NCBI GenBank assembly: GCA_947628805.1
Contig: CANRBG010000015.1
Coordinates: 1-37,542 of the forward strand
Direction of reading: 5' to 3'
DNA: 37,542 bases
Source: an uncultured Oscillospiraceae bacterium
GTDB lineage: Bacteria; Bacillota; Clostridia; Oscillospirales; Oscillospiraceae
Shown: piece after piece, positions 23,340-30,971 of the stretch
Position numbering within the stretch: the stretch's first letter is position 1
Layout: every line of letters starts with the position of its first letter
Program-made: the position numbers and the translations under genes
Notes under the pieces: model-generated
What the model was told of the DNA's origin: nothing
The model's database searches: none
The model's input: the letters and a program-made list of their open reading frames with translations, nothing else

Positions 23340-23344
23340 GTGGC

Positions 23345-25243
23345 TTATGCTCCGTATTGCAGATTGGTCCCCGGGAAGTAGAAGCCCAGGATCACGTCGT
23401 AGGTCTTGCCGTATACCTTGGCCATGGCGTAGGCGCCCCACTGGCTCATGCCCACCCGGTGGCTGGCGCTGACCATGCCGGAATAGTTGCTGATCTCACC
23501 GGCCACCGCCGCCTCATAGGGGTCGGCCTTGCCCACCAGGTAGGGATGCGAGCCCCAGCCGGCATCGGCAGAGCTTCTGATCGTACCGCCGTTGCAGGCG
23601 GAGTAGCTGGTGACGCAGAGCTGGCCGCCGTAGGTGAGATACAGTCCTGCGGTGGCGTCCGCCGCCAGGTCGGAGTTCTCCCCGCCGCTGGTGGTCACGC
23701 CCCGGTAGGTCTGGCTGCCGTCGTTTGCCACCACGTCCATGCCGTAGGCGTTATACGCCCCGTTGACCATGGACATGATGTGGGTCCGGGCGGCCACCGC
23801 AGCCGCTTTCAGCGTCTCTATGGGCCAATAGGAGCCAAACTCATTGGGCAGCACGCCTTTCACGAAGTCCTCAATGCCCACGAAATTGATGACGCTGATA
23901 TAGCCCGGCATACCGGCCGCCTGCCGCAGCTCGATACAGCCCCGGTAGGTCCGGGAGCCCGCGCTTGTATTCAGGGTGGTGGCCCCGCCGTAGGGACGCA
24001 CCGCAAAGGCGTCGCCGGAGACTGTATGGCTCGCCCCCGCGCCGTCGATGGCGGTAAAGGTGTAGCCGTCGGTGGTAACGGTGACGGAGCCGCTGGCGGT
24101 ACTGCCGCCGGCCACGAAAGTGCGGCCGTCCATATAACCGTACTCAAAGCCGGAGCCGCCCGCGTCCTGCAGGGTCACGCTGGTGGCACTGGACGTGAAC
24201 GTGCCCGTGGTCACCAGGCCGGGCAGCCCCACCCGGATCACGCTGGCGGGGATGCTGACCGCGCTGCCCAGCTGGGTAGCCGGGACGTCCTGGGGCATTT
24301 CGCCGGACGGGGGCACGCTGTTGCTGTTATTATCCCCACCGCCGCCTTCCGTAGACGGAGGCGTGACGCTCTGGTCGGAGCCGCCCAGGGACGGAGCGCT
24401 CTGCACCCCGCAGGAGAAGCCGCCGCAGGCGCTGTCGAACCGCTGGATCATGGCGGCGGTCTCCGCCCGGGTGACGGCGTTTTTCGGATTGAAAGCGCCG
24501 GTATTGGTGCCCTGGACAACGCCGCTGCGCTGCATGGAATAGACGCTGTCCCTGGCCCAGGAGCTGATACTGCCGTCGTCGGTGAAGGTGGAGGCGCCCA
24601 CGTTCTGCGAAAGCCCGATGCCCATGACGGAAGCGAACCGGCTCAGCATGGTGCAGACCTCCTGTCGGGTGATGTTCCCGTTGGGATTGAAAGTATCGGC
24701 GGAACCGTAGCCGGAGACCACGCCTTTCTCAAAGGCCCACACGGCATAGCCGGCATAGTACTTGTCGTAGGACACGTCGGAGAAGCTGTGGAAGCCGGGC
24801 GAGACGTAGCTGGCGTTTATGTATCCGTCCCCGGAGCCGGTGCCCACCTGATACCAGTCCCCGGACCGGCCCTTGATGGTCACGGCCGACCCCTGGCCCA
24901 GGACGGTGACCACGCCGGCGTTCATGCCCGCGCCGCTGCGCAGGTTCACATCGGAGCCGGTCACCTTCCCCGCCAGCCAGGAGCCCGCGTCCACATTGGC
25001 GTACCGGCCCAGGACCGTGATGAACATACCCCGGGTCATGGACGCGCTAGGACTGAAGGATGTGGAAGACGTGCCCTGGAAAAGGCCCTTGTTCACCACA
25101 AAGTCCACCGCGTTATAATACCAGCTTGAGGCGGACACATCCCCGAACGAGGCCGCCTGCGCCGCCGTAAAGGGCGTCAGGATCATGACCGCCGTCAGCA
25201 TCGCTGCCACACCGGCGCGCAGAAAACGCTTTCTGCCTGTCAT
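23345..25243 (-). CDS. Surface SpoIID/LytB-domain protein with SLH and SH3 modules
   Basis: This 632-residue secreted protein has a signal peptide (1-30, ...TPFTAAQA). Next come an SLH motif (about 32-80), a bacterial SH3 domain (about 90-145; [19 protein letters not shown]), two more SLH motifs (about 148-200 and 215-265), a Gly/Ser/Pro linker and a C-terminal SpoIID/LytB domain (about 430-620). The SpoIID part shows [42 protein letters not shown] and [14 protein letters not shown]. SpoIID domains cleave stem-peptide-free glycan strands; SLH repeats hold proteins on wall-linked polymers. GGAGG lies 7 nt before the ATG, with a perfect promoter at 25313-25341. It leads the unit containing queA and tgt. 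Confidence 0.92.
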   Translation of the reverse strand: MTGRKRFLRAGVAAMLTAVMILTPFTAAQAASFGDVSASSWYYNAVDFVVNKGLFQGTSSTSFSPSASMTRGMFITVLGRYANVDAGSWLAGKVTGSDVNLRSGAGMNAGVVTVLGQGSAVTIKGRSGDWYQVGTGSGDGYINASYVSPGFHSFSDVSYDKYYAGYAVWAFEKGVVSGYGSADTFNPNGNITRQEVCTMLSRFASVMGIGLSQNVGASTFTDDGSISSWARDSVYSMQRSGVVQGTNTGAFNPKNAVTRAETAAMIQRFDSACGGFSCGVQSAPSLGGSDQSVTPPSTEGGGGDNNSNSVPPSGEMPQDVPATQLGSAVSIPASVIRVGLPGLVTTGTFTSSATSVTLQDAGGSGFEYGYMDGRTFVAGGSTASGSVTVTTDGYTFTAIDGAGASHTVSGDAFAVRPYGGATTLNTSAGSRTYRGCIELRQAAGMPGYISVINFVGIEDFVKGVLPNEFGSYWPIETLKAAAVAARTHIMSMVNGAYNAYGMDVVANDGSQTYRGVTTSGGENSDLAADATAGLYLTYGGQLCVTSYSACNGGTIRSSADAGWGSHPYLVGKADPYEAAVAGEISNYSGMVSASHRVGMSQWGAYAMAKVYGKTYDVILGFYFPGTNLQYGA

Positions 25244-25312
25244 GGTTTTCCCTCCTTCCAAAAACCGTCGCATTGACGTGAAAAAAAAGCTATGGTATAC
25301 TTATTTGGCAGT

Positions 25313-25341
25313 ATTATAAACAAAAAATTACAAAATGTCAA
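25313..25341 (-). promoter_or_regulatory. Perfect promoter of the SpoIID/SLH-queA-tgt unit
   Basis: TTGACA (25341-25336), 17 bp and TATAAT (25318-25313) on the minus strand. The spacer is T-rich. Confidence 0.75.
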
Positions 25342-25353
25342 CAATATGTCACC

Positions 25354-25377
25354 AATTATGTTACCTAACACATAATT
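25354..25377 (+). other. Small hairpin in the asd leader region
   Basis: AATTATGT (25354-25361) pairs with ACATAATT (25370-25377) and a T-rich stretch follows to 25385. It could be a weak attenuator or a regulator site before asd. No clear rightward -35/-10 pair was found in 25342-25396. Confidence 0.3.
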
Positions 25378-25414
25378 TTTCTTTTGGCATAGATTGATGC
25401 AGGAGGTCAAGGAC

Positions 25415-26500
25415 ATGGAAAAGCTGAAAGTTGGCGTCATTGGCGGCACCGGTATGGTGGGCCAACGCTTTGTATCCCTGTTGGCGGAGCACCCCTGGTT
25501 CGAGCTGACGGTCATCGCCGCCAGCCCCCGGAGCGCGGGCAAGACCTATGACGAGGCCGTAGGCGGCCGCTGGGCTTTGGAGACGCCCATGCCGGAAAAG
25601 GCAAAGGGCATCGTGGTGAAGAGCGCTGCGGACGACATAGCGGCTATCGCGGAGGAAGTGGACCTGGTCTTCTCCGCCGTGGACATGAAAACGGACCAGA
25701 TCCGGGCCCTGGAGGAGGCTTACGCCAAGCTGGAGTGCCCGGTGGTATCCAACAACAGCGCCCACCGCTGGACGCCGGACGTGCCCATGGTGGTGCCGGA
25801 GATCAACCCGGAGCACCTGGCCGTGATCCCGGCCCAGCGCAAACGGCTGGGGACGAAGCGAGGCTTCATCGCCGTAAAGAGCAACTGCTCTTTGCAGAGC
25901 TACGTGCCCGCGCTGCACCCGCTGAAGGACGAGTTTGGGCTGTCGAAAGTCCTGGTATGCACATACCAGGCCATATCCGGCGCGGGCAAGACCTTTGAGA
26001 CCTGGCCGGAGATGCTGGACAACGTGATCCCATACATCGGCGGCGAAGAGGAAAAGAGCGAGCGGGAGCCCATGAAGCTCTGGGGCCATGTGGCGGGCGA
26101 CCATATCGAGAACGCAGTCGCCCCGTCCGTCACCGCCCAGTGCCTGCGGGTCCCCTGCTCCAACGGCCACATGGCCGCCGTGTTCGCCAGCTTTGACAAA
26201 AAGCCGTCCCGGGAGGAGATACTGGCCCGCTGGGCCGCCTTTTCCGGCCGGCCCCAGCAGCTTTCTCTCCCCTCCGCGCCCAGGCAGTTCCTCCACTATT
26301 TCGAGCAGGACGACCGGCCTCAGACGAGGCTGGACCGGGACCTGGAAGGCGGCATGGCCGTCAGTGTCGGCCGGCTGCGGGAGGATACCCAGTACGACTA
26401 TAAATTCGTGTGTCTGAGCCACAACACCCTGCGTGGCGCGGCCGGCGGCGCGGTGCTGCTGGCGGAGCTGCTGCGGGCAGAGGGCTGGCTGGACCGCTGA
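25415..26500 (+). CDS. asd: Aspartate-semialdehyde dehydrogenase
   Basis: This 361-residue NADP enzyme reduces aspartyl phosphate to aspartate semialdehyde, the branch point to lysine, diaminopimelate, threonine and methionine. It has the nucleotide loop VGVIGGTGMVGQRFVSLL, FSAVD, VVSNNSAHRW, the catalytic Cys in VKSNCSLQSYV, GAGKTF and the C-terminal VPCSNGHMAAV with catalytic His. The layout (SNCS, long variant of about 360 residues) fits the fungal/archaeal-type Asd also seen in Clostridia. The ATG at 25415 is 8 nt after AGGAGG. dapA, the next enzyme of the lysine branch, follows. Confidence 0.93.
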   Translation: MEKLKVGVIGGTGMVGQRFVSLLAEHPWFELTVIAASPRSAGKTYDEAVGGRWALETPMPEKAKGIVVKSAADDIAAIAEEVDLVFSAVDMKTDQIRALEEAYAKLECPVVSNNSAHRWTPDVPMVVPEINPEHLAVIPAQRKRLGTKRGFIAVKSNCSLQSYVPALHPLKDEFGLSKVLVCTYQAISGAGKTFETWPEMLDNVIPYIGGEEEKSEREPMKLWGHVAGDHIENAVAPSVTAQCLRVPCSNGHMAAVFASFDKKPSREEILARWAAFSGRPQQLSLPSAPRQFLHYFEQDDRPQTRLDRDLEGGMAVSVGRLREDTQYDYKFVCLSHNTLRGAAGGAVLLAELLRAEGWLDR

Positions 26501-26520
26501 CCTCCTGACAGATCGTAACG

Positions 26521-26555
26521 AAAGACGCCGTGGACCGATCGTCCGCGGCGTCTTT
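26521..26555 (+). terminator. Strong stem-loop between asd and dapA
   Basis: AAAGACGCCGTGGAC (26521-26535) pairs with GTCCGCGGCGTCTTT (26541-26555) with one G-T wobble and a CGATC loop. TTT ends the stem and a GCTTT follows. It may terminate some asd transcripts; the dapA ribosome site follows almost at once. Confidence 0.6.
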
Positions 26556-26574
26556 GCTTTGGGAGGAAATATCT

Positions 26575-27465
26575 TTGAGATCGCCAATATTCACCGGCTC
26601 CGGCACCGCTATCGTGACGCCGCTGGCCGGCGATAAGATAGACTTTGACGCATTCGCCCGGCTCGTGGAAGCTCAGGCCGCCGGCGGCACCGCCGCGCTG
26701 ATCGTCTGCGGGACCACCGGCGAGGGTGCCACCCTGTCCGTACAGGAGCACGAAGACCTGTTCCGCTTCGCCGCGGAAAAGGCGGCCGGCCGGATGAAGA
26801 TCGTGGCCGGCATCGGCTCCAACGATACCGCCGCCGCCCTGGACATGGCCCATGTGGCGGAGCAGGCCGGCGCGGACGGACTTTTGATGGTCACGCCCTA
26901 TTACAACAAGACCACCCAGGCGGGGCTCATAAAGCATTTCACCTATGTGGCGGACCGGACCAAGCTGCCCGTGATCGTCTACAACGTCCCCAGCCGGACA
27001 GGCGTAGGCGTGGCCCCGGAGACGTACGCCGTTTTGGCGGACCACCCCAACATCAGCGGCGTGAAAGAGGCTAACGGCGACATCGCCGCCTTCGCCCGGA
27101 CCAAGGCCCTGTGCGGGGATAAGCTCACGTTTTACAGCGGTAACGACTCCGACACCGTTGCCATGATGGCCCTGGGAGCGAAGGGTGTGATCTCCGTGGC
27201 GTCCAATCTGGTCCCCGGCGCGGTGAGCAGGCTGTGCGCGCTGTGCCTGGCGGGGGACTTTGCCGCGGCGGCGGCCCTGAGCGAGCAGTACATGGACCTG
27301 TTCACCGCCCTGTTCTGGGAGGTGAACCCCATCCCCGTCAAGACGGCCATGGCCCTGGCGGGCCTGTGCGGCGACAGTATGCGCCTGCCGCTGGTAGCCA
27401 TGAGCCCGGCTCGTCGGGAGGATCTGAAGAAAGTCATGGAGCGGCACGGGCTGTTAAACGGATAA
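26575..27465 (+). CDS. dapA: 4-hydroxy-tetrahydrodipicolinate synthase
   Basis: This 296-residue enzyme condenses pyruvate with aspartate semialdehyde, the first committed step to diaminopimelate for peptidoglycan and to lysine. It shows GSGTAIVTPL, the GTTGEGATLSVQEH loop, GSNDTAAAL, VTPYYNKTTQAGL, the catalytic Tyr in IVYNVPSRTG, the Schiff-base Lys in SGVKEANGD, and FYSGND. The start is a TTG at 26575 preceded by GGGAGGA at about 6 nt. An upstream in-frame GTG (26530) would lie within the terminator stem. Confidence 0.94.
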   Translation: MRSPIFTGSGTAIVTPLAGDKIDFDAFARLVEAQAAGGTAALIVCGTTGEGATLSVQEHEDLFRFAAEKAAGRMKIVAGIGSNDTAAALDMAHVAEQAGADGLLMVTPYYNKTTQAGLIKHFTYVADRTKLPVIVYNVPSRTGVGVAPETYAVLADHPNISGVKEANGDIAAFARTKALCGDKLTFYSGNDSDTVAMMALGAKGVISVASNLVPGAVSRLCALCLAGDFAAAAALSEQYMDLFTALFWEVNPIPVKTAMALAGLCGDSMRLPLVAMSPARREDLKKVMERHGLLNG

Positions 27466-27476
27466 GTAAATACGGC

Positions 27477-27507
27477 GGCCCGGACCTGAGAAGGTCCGGG
27501 CCTTTTT
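27477..27507 (+). terminator. dapA terminator
   Basis: GGCCCGGACCT (27477-27487), loop GAGA and AGGTCCGGGCC (27492-27502) are followed by five T. Confidence 0.9.
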
Positions 27508-27510
27508 GCG

Positions 27511-27897
27511 TCAGGGATTCGTGCTGGGGCTGGGAGAAACCGTGTTGTTTTTGCCGCTGTTGGAACCGCCGTCGCTCTTGGCGTCGGTGGCGTCGCCGGA
27601 CTTGTTGTTGCCGGTAACGTCGTTCACCACGTCCTCGCCGGCGCCGACCACATCGTTCACCGCATCCTCACCGGCGCCGACCACGCCGTCCACGGCGTCC
27701 TTGCCCTCGTCGATCACGCCATCAGCGGCGCTGTCAGTGGCCTTGGGAGAGGCCGAGGGCTTATTGGTCGCTTTGACGTCGGTCGTAGCCGTGGCGGCGG
27801 GGGTATTTCTGGTCTCGCCGCTCATATCCCGCGCGCAGCCGCTCAGCACTGAGATCAGCGTCAGGGCTGCCAGCAGGGTCGATAAGATGGTCTTCAT
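27511..27897 (-). CDS. Small repeat-containing lipoprotein
   Basis: This 128-residue protein has a lipoprotein signal ending SVLSGC (Cys21). The mature part is low-complexity: a Thr/Ala/Lys section, then tandem copies of a roughly 12-residue unit, visible as DGVVGAGEDAVN and DVVGAGEDVVN, and a Gly/Asn/Ser tail ending PSPSTNP. The unit alternates acidic and hydrophobic residues and may form a helix. The family is not recognised; it would sit on the outer face of the membrane. GGAGG lies 7 nt before the ATG. The stop lies 4 bp from the dapA terminator T-run, convergent with dapA. Confidence 0.7.
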   Translation of the reverse strand: MKTILSTLLAALTLISVLSGCARDMSGETRNTPAATATTDVKATNKPSASPKATDSAADGVIDEGKDAVDGVVGAGEDAVNDVVGAGEDVVNDVTGNNKSGDATDAKSDGGSNSGKNNTVSPSPSTNP

Positions 27898-27992
27898 CTT
27901 TCCGCCTCCGTAAAATCATATTGTACAGTCCTATTATGCCAACTTATCGCAAAAACTTTCATCATACAAAAAATTTTTACCTGGAAAAGCGA

Positions 27993-28021
27993 TTGCAATG
28001 GACGGGCCGCTGTGCCATAAT
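27993..28021 (+). promoter_or_regulatory. Promoter of the DUF1273 gene, possibly leaderless
   Basis: TTGCAA (27993-27998), 17 bp and CATAAT (28016-28021). Transcription would start about 7 nt further on, at or next to the ATG at 28028, and no ribosome site is present. Confidence 0.5.
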
Positions 28022-28027
28022 GTGCCC

Positions 28028-28576
28028 ATGGAACGAGAACGGACATGCTGCTTCACCGGCCACCGGGCCGAAAAGCTCCCCTGGAAAAACGACGAGCGCG
28101 CCCCCGGCTGTCAGCGGTTGAAGACGGCCATCGAGGACGTGCTCTCCAGTCTTTACGCCGCCGGCTGCCGCCATTTTATCTGCGGCATGGCCACGGGCGC
28201 GGACATGTATTTCGGCGAGGCCGTGGCCGCCCTGCGGGAGGAGCATCCCGACGTGACGCTGGAGGCGGCGGTGCCCTTTTCCGGCCAGGAAAAGCGCTGG
28301 CCTGTCTTTTGGCAGCGTCGGTACTTCCGCCTGGCGGAGGCCTGCGATACGGTCACGGTGGTGCATCAGACCTACACGCCCACCTGTATGATGGACCGCA
28401 ACCGCTACATGGTGGACCGGTCCGCCATCCTGATCGCGGCCTACAACGGCGCGCCTGGCGGCACCCAGGCCACCGTCCGCTACGCCCTCCGCCAGGGCCT
28501 GCAGGTCATCGAACTGCCGGTGGAGGACGCCCCGCCTCCGCTGGCTGAGCTCTCCGCCGGACCGAGGCCCAAATAA
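28028..28576 (+). CDS. DUF1273/YpsA-like SLOG-family protein
   Basis: This 182-residue protein begins MERERTCCFTGHRAEKLPW, the typical opening of DUF1273 proteins. It has the Rossmann-like SLOG features: ICGMATGADMYFGEAVAALRE, VPFSGQEKRW, and CMMDRNRYMVDRSAILIAAYNGAPGGT. The GATGAD and GGT loops are the presumed nucleotide or ligand site. B. subtilis YpsA affects cell division; related SLOG proteins sense nucleotide ligands. The ATG at 28028 is chosen because homology starts there; the earlier in-frame ATG at 27998 overlaps the -35. It is monocistronic, with a terminator at 28571-28608. Confidence 0.82.
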   Translation: MERERTCCFTGHRAEKLPWKNDERAPGCQRLKTAIEDVLSSLYAAGCRHFICGMATGADMYFGEAVAALREEHPDVTLEAAVPFSGQEKRWPVFWQRRYFRLAEACDTVTVVHQTYTPTCMMDRNRYMVDRSAILIAAYNGAPGGTQATVRYALRQGLQVIELPVEDAPPPLAELSAGPRPK

Positions 28577-28608
28577 AAACGACTTGCAAGAGCAAGTCGT
28601 TTTTATTT
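28571..28608 (+). terminator. Terminator of the DUF1273 gene
   Basis: The stem AAATAAAAACGACTTGC (28571-28587) and its perfect complement (28592-28608) enclose AAGA, with the T-run inside the 3' arm. Confidence 0.88.
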
Positions 28609-28639
28609 GGTGGATTCCAGCACGAAGTATGCGAACACC

Positions 28640-29210
28640 TCACGGAAAAAAATCGGGGTCATCCGTCCCTTCTGCCGTGTCTGTATCGTCAATCAAACTG
28701 GCAAGCATTTTTTCTGTCAGGGGCGTCTTTTGAAGATTGGACCGGTCATTCATCAAATCGGCAATGCGCTGCTGATTTTCAAAAAGCTCCTTCATGTCAG
28801 CAAAACTAAATTCGCGGCAATCATCCGTGAAGTAGAACGTCATAGCCAGCTTGTCAGGATACACGTATATTCCGCTCACGAGGAAGTCCAGCAGCCTTTG
28901 TGTTGTCTGCGGGTTATTGATATCCCCGACATACGCCTCTAAGAACCGCAAGACTGTCTCCGGCTTTAGGTCGTACTTTTTCCTGTTTTGCTCGGCCAAG
29001 AGCGCGTCTCTCAACATGGATTTCTGATTTTCAAGCACGTTCATCCGCTCAGCTGTCGTAGCGGTGAAGATTCCCGCTTCGATTGCAGACATGATGTTGG
29101 CAAGTTTGGCCTCGACATCTTTTAGTTGTGCTTTGATGGATGCTTCATATGCGCCGCCGTCGTCGTTCTGAGCCTTATAGTACGCATATATCATGTCCTT
29201 CTCACAGAAA
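28640..29210 (-). pseudogene. Serine recombinase, C-terminal fragment
   Basis: The frame encodes the coiled-coil and C-terminal part of a large serine recombinase: KAQLKDVEAKLANIMSAIEAG, then TTAERMNVLENQK, LLDFLVSGIYVYPDKLAMTFYF and an acidic end. The resolvase domain, catalytic Ser and zinc ribbon are missing. Upstream of about 29200 the same strand is merely the antisense of the relaxase fragment, although the frame stays open to 29254. Two unrelated gene pieces therefore appear to have been fused by deletion or recombination at about 29190-29210. The protein part differs from the intact serine recombinase at 566-2131. Confidence 0.75.
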
Positions 29211-29987
29211 GAATTGAATCCCAAAAGCAAGAATGATTTGAATCGGGCCGCCATGATAGGGCGTGAATTTGCGGAGAAAATCGCTCCCGGACATCAGGCT
29301 GTTGTTGCCGTCCAGACGGATGGAAAAGGCGGCAAGGTTCACGTTCATATTGCGGTCAATGACGCTCGGACAGTAGATACACGAGGGCTGCCCGCTACCG
29401 CATATTGGTTCTGGAAATTCAAAGAGAAAGCTAACGAGATATGCAAGCAGTTTTTCAATTTGGACTTTGGCGCGGATGCCGACGATAAAGAATCGCAGTA
29501 TGAGCGTGAAGCTCTTGGCGGTAAGTATAGTTGGAAAGAGGACCTGAAGGAGCGTATCCGTGGAGCGGCTGCATTTGCGAAGAACGATGAGGAATTTCTG
29601 GAGGGTTTGAAGGAAAATGGCGTCAAAGTAACGCGGCGTCATGCCACTAAGACCCAGCCGGAATACTATGTTTATGAGCTGACGGATTACTCTCATTTTC
29701 CGGCTGATAAGATGCCAAAGCGGGCGTGTCTTGCGAAATCGTACAAGCTGGGTGCAGAGTTTGGTCCCAGCGAGATTCCGAAACAATACGGGACCTTCAT
29801 GGATTATCTACCATCCGATTTTGTTATTCCAGAGCCGGTTAAAGTCGAGGATAAGGAGCCGAGGCAAGAGCAGAGCGCACAAGAATTGCGGCAGCGAAAT
29901 GCTGAACGTCTGGCTGCTCTGGAGCGTGAGTATCGTCATCTTGTGAATGATGGTCACGGTGAAGATGAAGATTCGTATGGCCGATAA
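29193..29987 (+). pseudogene. Relaxase/mobilisation nuclease fragment
   Basis: The 264 residues start inside the relaxase domain (SFSQKELNP...). They include KIAPGHQAVVAVQTDGKGG and the metal-binding HVHIAVND (HxH motif), followed by the C-terminal region and an acidic/basic tail. The N-terminal catalytic Tyr region expected before this point is absent and its place is taken by the recombinase fragment. The ATG at 29193 is only the first codon after the junction and has no ribosome site. An intact copy would nick the transfer origin of a conjugative or mobilisable element. Confidence 0.75.
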
Positions 29988-29988
29988 T

Positions 29989-30007
29989 GCTCCCCGTTAA
30001 GGGGAGC
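29989..30007. other. Short hairpin after the relaxase fragment
   Basis: GCTCCCC and GGGGAGC enclose GTTAA directly after the relaxase stop codon; no T-run follows. Confidence 0.4.
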
Positions 30008-30044
30008 CGGGTTGAAATAGAAAAATGGATGTGCAATAAAGAAA

Positions 30045-30072
30045 GAGCCTGTTGCAGTTTTGCAACAGGCTC
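30045..30072 (-). terminator. Terminator of the small ORF beside ssrA
   Basis: GAGCCTGTTGCA (30045-30056) and TGCAACAGGCTC (30061-30072) form a perfect 12-bp stem. On the minus strand TTTCTTT follows. Confidence 0.8.
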
Positions 30073-30075
30073 AAT

Positions 30076-30381
30076 TCATATTAGGCCAAACCAGCGGAAC
30101 GCTGCGAGGATTGCTGCTTCTTTTTCGGGTTTCAGCTTGGGGATGTAATGCCCTTCTGCTCCCTCAAAGCCTTTGTACTCGTACTGAACAAGTCCGCACA
30201 GCTTCTTGGTCTGCGATATACTGAGATTGCTGACATGAAAGCCATAATGCTGTTTGACCCATGCCTGAATCTCTTTGTATGTGGCACGTTTGGTCTGTAA
30301 TTGTGTTTCACCCTCATAGTCGTCTAGTTCGACTATGAGGGCGAACACATTGCGGTATACGCCCAAGCTCATATTGGACAT
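30076..30381 (-). CDS. Small stand-alone protein resembling the C-terminal tail of RlmD-type proteins
   Basis: About 101 residues from the ATG at 30381 (an ATG at 30372 is also possible). The part KRATYKEIQAWVKQHYGFHVSNLSISQTKK, followed by a PEKEAAILAAFRWFGLI-type end, has the pattern of a short winged-helix-like tail. That tail occurs at the C-terminus of some Firmicute 23S rRNA uracil methyltransferases and in mobile-element proteins (RATY-x-EI...V-x-LYI-x-Q...PEKE-x-AI). It may bind nucleic acid. No strong ribosome site is visible. The gene starts about 22 bp from the tmRNA 3' end, so read-through from ssrA may transcribe it. A perfect 12-bp inverted repeat lies inside it. Confidence 0.55.
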   Translation of the reverse strand: MSNMSLGVYRNVFALIVELDDYEGETQLQTKRATYKEIQAWVKQHYGFHVSNLSISQTKKLCGLVQYEYKGFEGAEGHYIPKLKPEKEAAILAAFRWFGLI

Positions 30382-30395
30382 GGTGTTCGTATACC
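30311..30395. repeat. Two inverted repeats next to the ssrA 3' end
   Basis: CCCTCATAGTCG (30311-30322) and CGACTATGAGGG (30330-30341) form a perfect 12-bp stem around TCTAGTT, within the small ORF. GGTATACG (30354-30361) and CGTATACC (30388-30395) form an 8-bp repeat 26 bp apart, 8 bp from the tmRNA end. They may be recombinase sites or RNA structures. Confidence 0.5.
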
Positions 30396-30402
30396 TAACG
30401 TC

Positions 30403-30763
30403 TGGTGGAGCTGAGGGGAATCGAACCCCTGTCCGAAAACGCTTCAACGGAACCTTCTCCGGGCGCAGACGGTCATCTTGCGCTTACGCGCTCTTCCCCT
30501 TCCCGGTGCAGGCCGTCACGCATGACGGGTCAGGTAGCTTCATGATGCATGGTGCGCTCAAAGCTTTGCGCACGCACGGACGCTGCTAGTCGACGCCCAG
30601 GCCCCGGGCCGCAGCGCTCCCGGGCTGGACGGGCCTGCCTTAGGCGGCGGCCAGAACGGTGTTGTCGTTCTCAGTTAATTTTAAGGTTCCCGGTTTTATG
30701 GATGGCCGGGGCATCCGCCCGCTTATTCCGTCCCCACGCCCCCGTCGAAACCATTGCAGCCCC
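30403..30763 (-). ncRNA. ssrA: Transfer-messenger RNA (tmRNA)
   Basis: The 361-nt RNA begins GGGGCTGCAATGGTTTCGAC, the standard tmRNA opening, and ends with the T-arm GGTTCGATTCCCC and an encoded CCA. The 5' GGGGCTG pairs with CAGCTCC near the 3' end as the acceptor stem (one G-U). The tag frame reads ENDNTVLAAA then TAA (about 30652-30620), ending in the expected Leu-Ala-Ala type degron. The RNA rescues stalled ribosomes with SmpB, which is encoded just upstream in the same direction. No strong promoter lies directly before it, so it may be processed from a longer transcript. Confidence 0.95.
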
Positions 30764-30934
30764 TCGTCGGAGTGCGCTCCGTAGGCCGGGATACGGCGCG
30801 AGCGCCATATCCCGGATACTTCGCGACTTCTCCTCTCCCCTCGCGAACAGCTTCGCTTGGTTCGCTCGGGGGCCCTTATCGGGGCGGAAGCGTCGATCCA
30901 TTCCTCGGAGCACAGTATGAGAACGAACGTACAA
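30764..30934. repeat. GC-rich hairpin block between ssrA and the cyclophilin gene
   Basis: This stretch contains CGGAGTGCGCTCCG (30768-30781), a 14-bp stem CCGGGATACGGCGC / GCGCCATATCCCGG (30786-30799 / 30802-30815), and TTCGCGA / TCGCGAA. No gene is convincing. It sits where the tmRNA promoter would be expected, and might be a 5' precursor structure or an inserted palindromic element. Confidence 0.45.
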
Positions 30935-30971
30935 ACTATAAACTATATGAATTACGCCTTTTTACGCCTTT

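Larger units (their letters stand above)
28608..30409. mobile_element. Relic of an integrated element beside ssrA
   Basis: This stretch holds a serine-recombinase tail, a relaxase fragment and a small ORF, and it is visibly more AT-rich than the DNA on both sides. TGGTGGA, the complement of the tmRNA acceptor end, stands at 28608-28614 just past the DUF1273 terminator and again at 30403-30409. This looks like a short target-site copy, though 7 bp is weak evidence. No conjugation machinery remains. Confidence 0.55.

Noticed and set aside
21141-23381. Rightward 746-codon open frame
   Set aside because: It runs antisense through tgt, AIM24 and queA, which have full motifs; long antisense frames are expected in GC-rich coding DNA.
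23330-25129. Rightward 599-codon open frame
   Set aside because: Antisense shadow of the SpoIID/SLH gene, with Gly/Ala/His-rich composition and no domain.
25342-25414. Lysine riboswitch (L-box) before asd
   Set aside because: The leader is too short and only one weak hairpin is present; no L-box core could be found.
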